Of a stretch of 64,000 bases of DNA, positions 1 to 9,100 are shown piece after piece. Position 1 is the stretch's first letter. Every line of letters starts with the position of its first letter. The translations under genes were made by a program, and so were the position numbers. The notes beneath the pieces were generated by a model. It worked only from the letters and a program-made list of their open reading frames with translations. It was not told the DNA's origin and ran no database searches. The DNA comes from GCA-2715645 sp042095375 (lineage in GTDB: Bacteria > Bacteroidota > Bacteroidia > Cytophagales > MED-G16), in assembly GCA_042095375.1 (NCBI GenBank), contig JBELBJ010000001.1, forward strand, positions 1 through 64,000. Reading direction: 5' to 3'.

Positions 1-214
1 TAAACGAAATTGTTTTATAATAATAACCTAATTCAAACTGGAAAGAATAAAGAAAAAAATTAGTGATTGTAATAATCGTAAAGGACCAATATATTGGAAT
101 TAAGAAGTTTACCCACTTTTTTTTATTATACTTTTTAATAATTTGATAAAAATATATATCAAAAAGTATTGAAATTAAAGTGAAGAAAAATAAAAAGGTT
201 ATTCTTTCCATCAA
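1..214. other. Intergenic left edge, downstream of the RND pump gene
   Basis: No convincing gene is visible. The stretch is AT-rich and lies beyond the 3' end of the minus-strand RND gene. It contains a loose inverted repeat (TACTTTTT near 129-136 against AAAAAGTA at 161-168, with an inner TTTGATA/TATCAAA pair). It lacks a clear T-tract on the minus strand, so I do not call it a terminator. Any gene to the left is cut off. Confidence 0.4.
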
Positions 215-3200
215 TTATGATAAACCTAAAAATCTATTTAATTTAACCTGAATTAAATACATTGAAGGAATTACTAACAAAGTTAAAAATGTAGCAAATG
301 ATAATCCAAAAATAATTGCCCAAGCAATTGGACCAAAAAATACCATATTATCACCTCCAAGATAAAAACTTACCTCATAAAACTTAAAGAAATTTACAAA
401 ATCAAAATTCATTCCAATCGCTAATGGCATTAATCCTAATATAGTTGTTAATGCAGTAAGAATAACTGGTCTTAATCTTGTTTTGCCGGCATCGGAAATA
501 CAATCAATTATGTCTTTTAAATCAAGCTTAGAGTTTTTAAGTAATTTTCTTTTTCTATTTAATTCAATAAAATCTATTAAAACGATAGCATTATTTACTA
601 CAATACCAATCAGAGAAATTACACCAATCATTGTCATTACTACAACAAAATCCATTTTAAAAATAAGTAGACCTAAAAATACCCCTATTGTACTAAGTAT
701 AATTGACGACATGATTATTAATGGGGTAATAATTTTGTTGAATTGTGCTACAATAATAATAAATACCAAAAATAAAGCTATCATAAAAGCATTTGATAAA
801 AAGGCCATTTCAACTTCCTGTTCTTGTTGTTCTCCACCAAATTTATAAGTATAACCATTCGGGAAAGGAAATTTACTTAAAGCCAGGTTAATTTTAGAAT
901 TTACATTGGTAGGATTATATCCTGAAATGACATTTGACGAAATTGTAATAACTTTATCTAAGTCTTTTCTTTTAATTGAACTATAAGTATTTGACATTTT
1001 CATAGATGCAAATGAACTTATTGGAACTTGATAAATTCTGCCATTAGATTGATTTCTAAAAGTTATATTTTTATTTAATAATGCATCTATATCATATCTA
1101 AATTCATCATCTAGTCTTAATTGTATTTTATAATCATCTTCTCCAATTTTATATTTTGATAATTCTTTACCAAATAAAGATGTCCTTAACTCATTAGCAA
1201 GCATTCCAGTTGACATACCATACCTTCTAAGTTTATCTCTATCAAAATCTATTAAAATTTCTGGTTTTCTCGTTGAAAGATCAAAAACTAATTTTTCAAC
1301 TCCAGGAATATTTGAATCATTAATATATTTTCTTATTTTTTCTACTTGATCAATCAACGTATTGAAATCTGGTCCAGAAACTTCAACACTAATTTCGCCC
1401 CCGACTGGTGGCCCTTTTCTATCCTTACCGAATGTTATACTTACTCCTGGATAACTTTCAACATCGGATCTTAATTTTTCAAGAACTTCAATTGTATTTA
1501 TACCTTTTCTTTGCTCAAAATCAAAAAAATTAATCTTTATTTTAGCTCTATTAGGAGAATCTCTCATAGAAAGAGCAGATGGATCATTTTCATTTAAAGT
1601 TCTTTTTCCTACAAAAGTTACTACACTTTCTATAATATCTTTATATTCAATTAGTATCTCATCTACTTCTTTCTCCAACCTCTTTGTAAAAGAATTGGTC
1701 TCCTCAATATCTGAACCAACTGGAAGCTCAACATATATATTTATATAGTTTGGTCTATTTTCTGGAAAAAATAAAATTTTAGGTGGAAATAGGTTGATAA
1801 GTTGAAATGTACCTATTAATAAAAATATAGAAAAAATAATAACATAAAAAGGTCTTTTACCACTTAGTAAATAATTTAATAATATACTATATCTATATTC
1901 TAATGCTTTTAAGTATTTGTCTCTAAAAACTCTAGATAGAGGTATAAATATGTAATAATTAGAAATTATAAATAATGAAATAAATATTAGAATATTTCCA
2001 ATCCAATTAATTTTTAAAATCAAAATTGAAAAAATCCCTAGAACAAATAAAATTAATGAGTTTTTAATGTATTTAGATTTATCTTTTTTACCATTTCCTT
2101 CTATTTTCATCAAATATGAAATCAAAACTGGATTAATCACTAGAGCAACAAATAAAGATGATAATAGAGTAACTATAATACCAATTGGTAGAAAACTCAT
2201 AAACTTTCCAGTCAATCCTGGCCAAAATGCTAAAGGAACAAATACAGCTAAAGTTGTACCAGTTGATGTAATAATAGGAAGTGCTATCTCACCAATACCC
2301 AATTTTGTAGCTTCTATTCTTGAATACCCTTTTTCTAAAAACCTATAAATATTTTCAGTTACTACAATCCCATTGTCAACCAAAAGCCCTAAGGAAATAA
2401 CTAGGGAAAAAAGTATCATCATATTAACAGTAATTCCAATTATCTGAAATATAAGAAAAGAAATACACATTGAAAGTGGTATTGATAAACCAACAAATAA
2501 TGCATTTCTTACACCAAGAAAAAACATAAGAACCAATACTACTAAAATTACACCACTAAAAATGCTGTTTTCTAGAGTGCTAACTTGTTCTTTGGTATTT
2601 CTAGATTGGTTATTTACAATAATGATATCAACATTATTTGGTATTTGAGTTTTAACTTTAGAAATTACCTCATTTACCTTATCATTTAGTAATAAAAGAT
2701 TTGTTCCTGATCTTTTTGCAACATCAACCGCTACAACAGGTTTACCACCAAGTCTGAAATAACTCTCAAATTCTTTATACCCAAAATCAATTTTCGCAAC
2801 ATCTTTTAAATATACTATTCTATCATTTTTATTCGATATAATGATGTTTTTAAAATCTTCCATAGATTTAAACTCACCAAATAACCTTACTGATCTTCTA
2901 ATATTATCAGACAATAAATTACCTCCTGAAACAGAAATATTTTCATATAAAATAGCATTTTCTATATCAACAAAAGAAAGATTTCTTGCTTCTAACTCAA
3001 AAGGGTTTACTTTAATCGAAACTTCTTTTTCTTCAACTCCAGCTATAGAAACCTTAGATACATCAGAAATAGTTTCTAATTCATCCTTTAAGATTTCAGC
3101 AAAAAATTCAAGTTTTTCTAAAGAATAATTTCCAGAAAGTGTCACACTCATAACAGGAAAATCTGAAAAACTAACTTCATAAACACTTGATTCAGTTGGT

Positions 3201-3607
3201 AGATCTGCTGGCAGATTTATTTTAGCTTTATCTACTGCGTCATTTACTTTAGACTTTGCATATTCAATTTCAATACCTGATCCAAATTCTGCTACAATTG
3301 TTGAATAACCCTGAATAGAATTAGATCTTATTTCTTTAACTTCTGAAATAGTATTCAATTCCTTCTCTATAGGTCTTGTTATAAGATTTTCTATATCTGT
3401 TGGTGAATTACCTGGATATGGTGTGCCAATATAAACCGAGGACTGCTCTACTTCAGGATAACTTTCTTTAGGTAAGTTATTATATGCTCTTGTTCCTAAA
3501 ATAACAAGCATTATTAATAAAAGAACAACAGTTATCCTATTTTTTAAAGAAAAATTGGATAGACCAAATTGACGAATTACGTTATCTCCTTTTTTATACT
3601 TTATCAT
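215..3607 (-). CDS. RND-family efflux transporter, inner-membrane permease (AcrB/HAE1-like)
   Basis: The 1130-residue protein is a proton-driven resistance-nodulation-division pump working with the adaptor and TolC genes just upstream. It has an N-terminal membrane helix (about 24-42), a periplasmic porter region, a first helix bundle (about 345-500), a second porter region and a last helix bundle (about 950-1130) containing the conserved VNNAIVLID motif. The TM4 proton-relay motif reads LVDNGIVVTEN (Asp about 411), a single Asp where AcrB has two. It is longer than AcrB (about 1050) because of an extra hydrophobic stretch at about 512-555, before the second bundle. ATG start, 5 bases after the adaptor gene, so clearly cotranscribed. 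The substrate is unknown; drug, bile or lipid efflux are all possible. Confidence 0.95.
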   Translation of the reverse strand: MIKYKKGDNVIRQFGLSNFSLKNRITVVLLLIMLVILGTRAYNNLPKESYPEVEQSSVYIGTPYPGNSPTDIENLITRPIEKELNTISEVKEIRSNSIQGYSTIVAEFGSGIEIEYAKSKVNDAVDKAKINLPADLPTESSVYEVSFSDFPVMSVTLSGNYSLEKLEFFAEILKDELETISDVSKVSIAGVEEKEVSIKVNPFELEARNLSFVDIENAILYENISVSGGNLLSDNIRRSVRLFGEFKSMEDFKNIIISNKNDRIVYLKDVAKIDFGYKEFESYFRLGGKPVVAVDVAKRSGTNLLLLNDKVNEVISKVKTQIPNNVDIIIVNNQSRNTKEQVSTLENSIFSGVILVVLVLMFFLGVRNALFVGLSIPLSMCISFLIFQIIGITVNMMILFSLVISLGLLVDNGIVVTENIYRFLEKGYSRIEATKLGIGEIALPIITSTGTTLAVFVPLAFWPGLTGKFMSFLPIGIIVTLLSSLFVALVINPVLISYLMKIEGNGKKDKSKYIKNSLILFVLGIFSILILKINWIGNILIFISLFIISNYYIFIPLSRVFRDKYLKALEYRYSILLNYLLSGKRPFYVIIFSIFLLIGTFQLINLFPPKILFFPENRPNYINIYVELPVGSDIEETNSFTKRLEKEVDEILIEYKDIIESVVTFVGKRTLNENDPSALSMRDSPNRAKIKINFFDFEQRKGINTIEVLEKLRSDVESYPGVSITFGKDRKGPPVGGEISVEVSGPDFNTLIDQVEKIRKYINDSNIPGVEKLVFDLSTRKPEILIDFDRDKLRRYGMSTGMLANELRTSLFGKELSKYKIGEDDYKIQLRLDDEFRYDIDALLNKNITFRNQSNGRIYQVPISSFASMKMSNTYSSIKRKDLDKVITISSNVISGYNPTNVNSKINLALSKFPFPNGYTYKFGGEQQEQEVEMAFLSNAFMIALFLVFIIIVAQFNKIITPLIIMSSIILSTIGVFLGLLIFKMDFVVVMTMIGVISLIGIVVNNAIVLIDFIELNRKRKLLKNSKLDLKDIIDCISDAGKTRLRPVILTALTTILGLMPLAIGMNFDFVNFFKFYEVSFYLGGDNMVFFGPIAWAIIFGLSFATFLTLLVIPSMYLIQVKLNRFLGLS

Positions 3608-3612
3608 GAATA

Positions 3613-4731
3613 TTAATTTTTAATCATAACATAAGAACCATCCATAACCTCAGACGAACCTTTATCAATAACAGTTTCATTTCCTTTCAATCCACTTATA
3701 ATTTCTGTTTGATAACTGAAAGATTTTCCAATTAAAATTGGTATTTTTTTAGCGATTTTCTTTCCATCAAAATCTTCAACTATAAAAATATAATTAAGTC
3801 TATCGTCTGAATAAATAATATTAGATGGAATAGTAATGGCATTATCATTTTTATAGTCAACAAGTTTAACAGTTAAGATTTGATTAGGTTTTACCGTTTC
3901 ACTTAATTCTTGGGGTATAGCTACCTCAATTGAAAATGTTCTATTAATTGGATTTATAACTTGACTTATAGATTCAATAAAAGAATTTATAATCATATTA
4001 TTAGAAATAATTTTCACTGAATCATTAACCTCAAATGAATTATTATATGATTCAGCTATTTCTAGGTTTATATATGAATAATTATCATTAAACATCCTAA
4101 AAGAAGGCATTGATGGAGAAGCCATTTCACCTTCTTTCGCTAAAACATCATCGATAATACCTGAGAAAGGAGCTAAAATATTAAATTTTGATGCTTGAAC
4201 TTTGATAGAATTGTACCTACTCTTTGTTGATTGAAAATTAGATTTTGATCTTAAATAATCAATTTCAGACCCTATATTATTTTCCCACAAATTCTTTTGA
4301 CGAAGATAAATAGTTTCAAGTAACTTTAAATTTGTTTTAATTTCCTCTAAATTATTTTGTATTAAATCGGAGTTAATTGATGCAAGAATTTCACCTTTTT
4401 TTACGATTTGACCTTCTTTCACATTTATGGAATTAAATCTACCTACAACTTCAGGTACTAATAAAATATTTTTTTTTGATTGAACATTTCCTCTCAATTC
4501 AATCTCATGAATAAAAGATTTATTATTTGGTTTAATAGTAGAAATTAATTCATAATTATTTTGAATGAAATTTGAATCTAATTCAATAATTTCTTTTTCT
4601 AACTTATCTATTTCTGAGTTTATTTCAACTATTGAATTTTTGAGTTGATCAACTTTCTTTTTTTTACTCTCTAACGATTGATTTTCACATGAAAATATTA
4701 AAGCAATAAATAAAAACAGTATTTTTTTCAT
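3613..4731 (-). CDS. RND efflux periplasmic adaptor (membrane fusion protein)
   Basis: The 372-residue HlyD/AcrA-type adaptor links the RND permease to the outer-membrane TolC channel. The N-terminus (MKKILFLFIALIFSC) is a lipoprotein signal with the lipidated Cys at residue 15. A predicted coiled coil follows (about 22-52). A biotinyl-lipoyl-like half-motif (VNVKEGQIVKKGEILASI type, about 100-118) and its partner half (about 188-205) flank the alpha-hairpin. The gene lies 11 bases after tolC and 5 bases before the permease gene, so the three form one operon. The family assignment is secure; the pump's cargo cannot be read from sequence. Confidence 0.92.
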   Translation of the reverse strand: MKKILFLFIALIFSCENQSLESKKKKVDQLKNSIVEINSEIDKLEKEIIELDSNFIQNNYELISTIKPNNKSFIHEIELRGNVQSKKNILLVPEVVGRFNSINVKEGQIVKKGEILASINSDLIQNNLEEIKTNLKLLETIYLRQKNLWENNIGSEIDYLRSKSNFQSTKSRYNSIKVQASKFNILAPFSGIIDDVLAKEGEMASPSMPSFRMFNDNYSYINLEIAESYNNSFEVNDSVKIISNNMIINSFIESISQVINPINRTFSIEVAIPQELSETVKPNQILTVKLVDYKNDNAITIPSNIIYSDDRLNYIFIVEDFDGKKIAKKIPILIGKSFSYQTEIISGLKGNETVIDKGSSEVMDGSYVMIKN

Positions 4732-4742
4732 AATAATTTTAT

Positions 4743-6077
4743 TTAATTAAGTATTCCTAAAGTCTTGTCTAAATTAATTTTTGAAATAATTGCTTGATAA
4801 TAAGCATTATAATAATTGGTCTGAGCTGTTTTTAATGAATTATTTGAATCTAACACTTCTAAATTAGAGCCTACACCTTCTTTATATTTCTTTTCAGATA
4901 CATTATATACCTCATTGGCAAGAACTAAATTTTCTTTTGAAATATTTAAAGATTGAATAGCATTTTTTAGTTCTATAAAATTTTGGTTAATCTGTAGGTC
5001 AATTGATCTTTCCAAAAATTTAATTTGATTTTCAACCTGTTGAATAACAATTTTAGATCTATTGATTTTACTTCTTTTATTAAATCCATCAAATATGGGG
5101 ACAATAATTTGTAAACCAACAGTTCCATAATTTTTCCACCTATTTGAATTAAAAAAAAGGTCATATTCTGAACTTGATGTATTATATCCATAATTCAAGT
5201 TTGCATAAATTTGTGGTAGGAATTGACTTCTATTATTTTTTAAATCATAAGATTTCAGACGCTTATTTGTATTTAAAATAGAGTGTTCTATCCTATCCGA
5301 GTACTCAAAAGATTGAATGTCATAATCATTTACTGATAAAGTTACATCCTCAATTGATCCTTTAACAGATAGTTTGTCATTTACTGGATATCCAATCTGA
5401 AATTTCAAAACGGATAGACTTAAATCATATAATCTGTCAGCTTTGATTTTTTCAGCATTTAAATTGTTATATGATACTTTTATTCTATCAACATCTAGTT
5501 TTTCAACAAATCCATTTTTATAAAGAATCTCTGTATCATTTAATAAAGATTTAATTCTCTCTAAATTAGAATTAACTAGAATAAGTCTTTCTTTTGTATT
5601 AAGAACAACATAATATGCCTTTTTAACTGACTCAATAAGATCATTTTTAGCTCTAAAAGATTGTTTTTCTGATAGTTCAATTAATGCTTTTGATGCTGCA
5701 AGACCGACAAAATATGAGCCGTTAAAAATCATTTGGCTTATACCTAAATCCATTATTCCATCATATTTTTGACCAAATGAGACTTCTTGTTCAGTTCCTT
5801 CAGGAACGCCAGGCATAAATTTGCTTATATCAATTAAACTCTTTTGAATTTCAAAATTATATTTTAGACCTGTTTCAAAACTAATTTGAGGAAAACCAAC
5901 AGATAAGTATTCCCTACTCGTCATTCTAGAAACATTTTCCTCTAATAAAGAATTTTTTAAGTTTTCATTGTTAGATAAAGCCATCTGCAAGCATTCATCC
6001 AAACTCATCGTTGTATTATCTTGTCCAAAAAAATAGCCTGGAAAAAGAAAAAAAATAAAAATTATATAAAATTTCAT
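4743..6077 (-). CDS. TolC-family outer-membrane efflux channel
   Basis: The 444-residue protein has a cleavable signal peptide (hydrophobic core about 3-16, cleavage near FFGQ) and two related halves typical of outer-membrane efflux proteins (OEP). Each half begins with an amphipathic region of the type LSLDECLQMALSNNENL and contains long coiled-coil helices. It forms the exit duct for the adaptor and RND permease encoded next. The start ATG directly follows a T-rich tract at the foot of a hairpin (6088-6121), and a candidate TetR operator overlaps that hairpin. This suggests the operon has its own controlled expression separate from the giant gene upstream. Confidence 0.92.
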   Translation of the reverse strand: MKFYIIFIFFLFPGYFFGQDNTTMSLDECLQMALSNNENLKNSLLEENVSRMTSREYLSVGFPQISFETGLKYNFEIQKSLIDISKFMPGVPEGTEQEVSFGQKYDGIMDLGISQMIFNGSYFVGLAASKALIELSEKQSFRAKNDLIESVKKAYYVVLNTKERLILVNSNLERIKSLLNDTEILYKNGFVEKLDVDRIKVSYNNLNAEKIKADRLYDLSLSVLKFQIGYPVNDKLSVKGSIEDVTLSVNDYDIQSFEYSDRIEHSILNTNKRLKSYDLKNNRSQFLPQIYANLNYGYNTSSSEYDLFFNSNRWKNYGTVGLQIIVPIFDGFNKRSKINRSKIVIQQVENQIKFLERSIDLQINQNFIELKNAIQSLNISKENLVLANEVYNVSEKKYKEGVGSNLEVLDSNNSLKTAQTNYYNAYYQAIISKINLDKTLGILN

Positions 6078-6079
6078 AT

Positions 6080-6121
6080 AAAAAAACTTAGAAAACTGTA
6101 ATGTTTCTTCCAGTTTCCTAA
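6080..6121 (-). terminator. Hairpin plus T7 tract between the giant gene and tolC
   Basis: On the minus strand the arms TTAGGAAACTG and CAGTTTTCTAA form an 11-bp stem with one mismatch and a 12-base loop. A run of seven T follows and ends 3 bases before the tolC ATG. This fits an intrinsic terminator or attenuator for transcripts arriving from the giant gene. The same bases contain a candidate TetR operator, so either or both roles are possible. Confidence 0.5.
6091..6118. promoter_or_regulatory. Candidate TetR operator upstream of tolC (28-bp inverted repeat)
   Basis: The pattern is GAAAAC-N16-GTTTCC on the plus strand, continuing inwards as AAAACTG/CAGTTTC. The same layout, GGAAAC-N16-GTTTCT, occurs immediately upstream of the tetR gene at 14130-14157. 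A weak -7-like TACATTCG lies on the minus strand at 6124-6131, just upstream. Shared arm sequence and identical spacing are seen; binding by the TetR protein is inferred. Confidence 0.4.
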
Positions 6122-6186
6122 CGCGAATGTAGAATAGAAGTTTCGTAAATTCTAATTTTTTAAATGAAAATAATAATTGATTTTAA

Positions 6187-9100
6187 TTATCTCTTGATAT
6201 AAACATACCCTTTAATAATCTCTGAACCATCTCCTAAATCTATTATATAATAATATGTTCCTTCAGGTAATTTATTTCCTACTGTATTTTTAGGGCTTGC
6301 ATCAAGTGTAGATAAAAATGGAATATTATTTGAAGAAAAAGAATTAAATATATTTGTTCCATCCCACTCATTATAATATCCTTTTTTCTCATATACTTTT
6401 TCACCCCATCTATTAAATACTTTAACGATATTATTAGGATAAATTTGTAATCGAGCAATTCTCCATGTATCATTTACTCCATCACTATTAGGAGAAAACC
6501 CTGTAGGTACATGCAATTCTTTATCATAAACCTCTAATATAGATTCATCTGTTGTTATTGTAGCTCCACATATAAATCCTGAATTACGAATTATTAATTT
6601 ATATCTATATGTATGCATATACATTTCTAGAGGATAAATTTTAAGCTCTGAAGAATTAATTCCTTTATAGTTTACACCGTCAATCAAAGTATCTGATATT
6701 GTACTCCATGAAAGACCTAAATCTTTACTTTCTTGCCATTCATAAATAAAATCACCAGTATTTATTTCTGTATTTAAAACCAAAGTATCAAATTCAACCA
6801 AAAAGTTATATAATTCAAATAAAGATAAAATTTCAATTTCTATTCCAGGTTCTAAATAATCTTTAGTCCCATTAAAGTTGTTGTCTACTGGTAATGTATA
6901 TCCATCACTTGTTCCTGTTACCTTACCTTCACTATCAACCTGTACCGGTGAGTTACCTAAAACACCATCATTATCTTCATCAGCAAAACCAGCTTCAATA
7001 ACATCAAAACAATCGTCACCATCGCTATCTAAATCAAAATAATTAGGTATTCCATCTCCATCTAAATCACCTATTCCTTCTTCTGTATCTAAAATACCAT
7101 CATTATCATCATCCAAATCAATTTCATCTGGTATTCCATCTCTTTCATAATCAGGAAGTACAGTTATGGTAAAAGTATCTGACTCAATTGTAGCTCCACA
7201 TGGGAAAGATGGAGTAGAAACAAATACCCTAAATATTCTTCCATTATAATCTAAATGTGCATTTTCTACATAGTAACTTGAGGTTTGGCTTGCTAAAAAC
7301 TCCCAAGTCTTTCCTGTATCTTTACTTACCTGCCATAAGTATCCCGCACTTCCATCTGAAATGGTTTCAATATTTACAATACTATCTTGTGCTTCTATTA
7401 CTCTTATGTGTTTTGGTTGATTAATTATACTTATAGAACTACCTTTTTCTTTGTAATCATAAACTAAATTAAAGTCTTGATCAACTGGCTCTGTATACCC
7501 ATCAATACCACTAATTACTCTTCCTATGCTATCAACTGTAACTGGTGAATCACCTAAAATACCGTCTCCATCTCCATCTGTAAATCCTGCCTCAATTACG
7601 TCAAAACACCCATCATCATCCACATCCAGATCAAAATGATTTGGTATTCCATCACCATCATCATCTAATGTAAATTCAAATTCATCTAATATTCCATCAT
7701 TATCATCATCAACGTCAATTCTATCTATTACTCCATCAGAGTCATTATCAAATATTACATCATAAATAGTTATTGAAACTTGATCAATGTCTTGAAGGTA
7801 ACTTCCATCTATCCATTTCCATCCTCCAGCAGGTTCTGAGTAACTTGAATCTGATGTATCTTGATATAGTCCAATCCAAGCTGGAGTAGTATTATTTCCA
7901 AGTAAATTTGTAGTCATTGTATCAAGCAATTTATTTTCTTGGTATGATTTAATAATTGCTAAATTTCCACCAGCTAATTGTGCTGAAATTTTTGCGTCAC
8001 TCCAAGAGGATGTGGTTTTAGAAACGAAATAACTATGGCCAGAATGCTGCCCTAAATAATCATAGTTAACAAGATTTGTTAACAAACTATCGTACTCAAG
8101 TATATGTTTTGCTGAAAAACCATCCACATCATCTGCCCAAGGACCATTAGGGTTAATATACATATAAGCAAAATTTTGAAGTACTCCAGCATCGTCTGGA
8201 TGAGTGTTAGACCAATTTACGTAGTTGTTTGAATTTACATTAACTACTTCACTATTATCATCAATTAAATCATTAATAGAATTAATCTTAAAATTGCCAG
8301 ATATAGTTCCTTTTGGTATTGTAATGGTTATAGAATCTACATTGTAATCTACTCTTTCTGTAGCAGAACCTGCTAAATTTAATTTAACATTATAATCTTG
8401 ATCATATACGGCACTTAGTCTAGCTGTAACAGTAGCTGTTTCATTGTATTCACTAATGGTATCTTTATCAACAAATAGTGATAAGGATACAGGTGGATTG
8501 TCATTATCAATAATATTTATTGCAACTTGTTGAGTCCCCATTTCATCAGCATTTGTGACAGAAGAAATATCTACAATAACTGTTTCATTATTTTCATCAA
8601 TTAAATCCTCTATTGCTTTTAAATTAACTCTAGTTGTTAATTGTCCAGCTGGAATTATCACAGGAGAAAGCAAGGTGTAGTCAACTCCTGCTCCAGTAGC
8701 TGTACCTGATGTTGATAATGATATAGATACATTATCAGCTACAAATTCATCTAAATTAAAACTAAGAACAGAAATTCCTCCTGATTCAGGTATAATTGAT
8801 TTATCCAAAGTCATTGAAACTTCTGGCGCTCCAAAAGCAGCATCTGCAATGTTGATTGTGACAAAGCCCAGTGACGATCCCGGCCGAGCAATAGAGGTAT
8901 TTGCATTTGTAACGCTAGAAATTCCAACAAGAATATTTTCATTTGCATCGTAAACACCATCATCTTTCATTACAATTGATGTAGATGAAGAGAGTGATCC
9001 AGCAGAGATTGTTAAACTATTTGAGACAATATCATAATCACTACCGTTAGATGCTAATCCATCTGTAATTAAATTTACAGTAATATCTTTTGATATTGGA

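Noticed and set aside
129..168. Inverted repeat downstream of the RND gene as its terminator
   Set aside because: The arms are AT-only or broken and the minus strand after it is A-rich, not T-rich.
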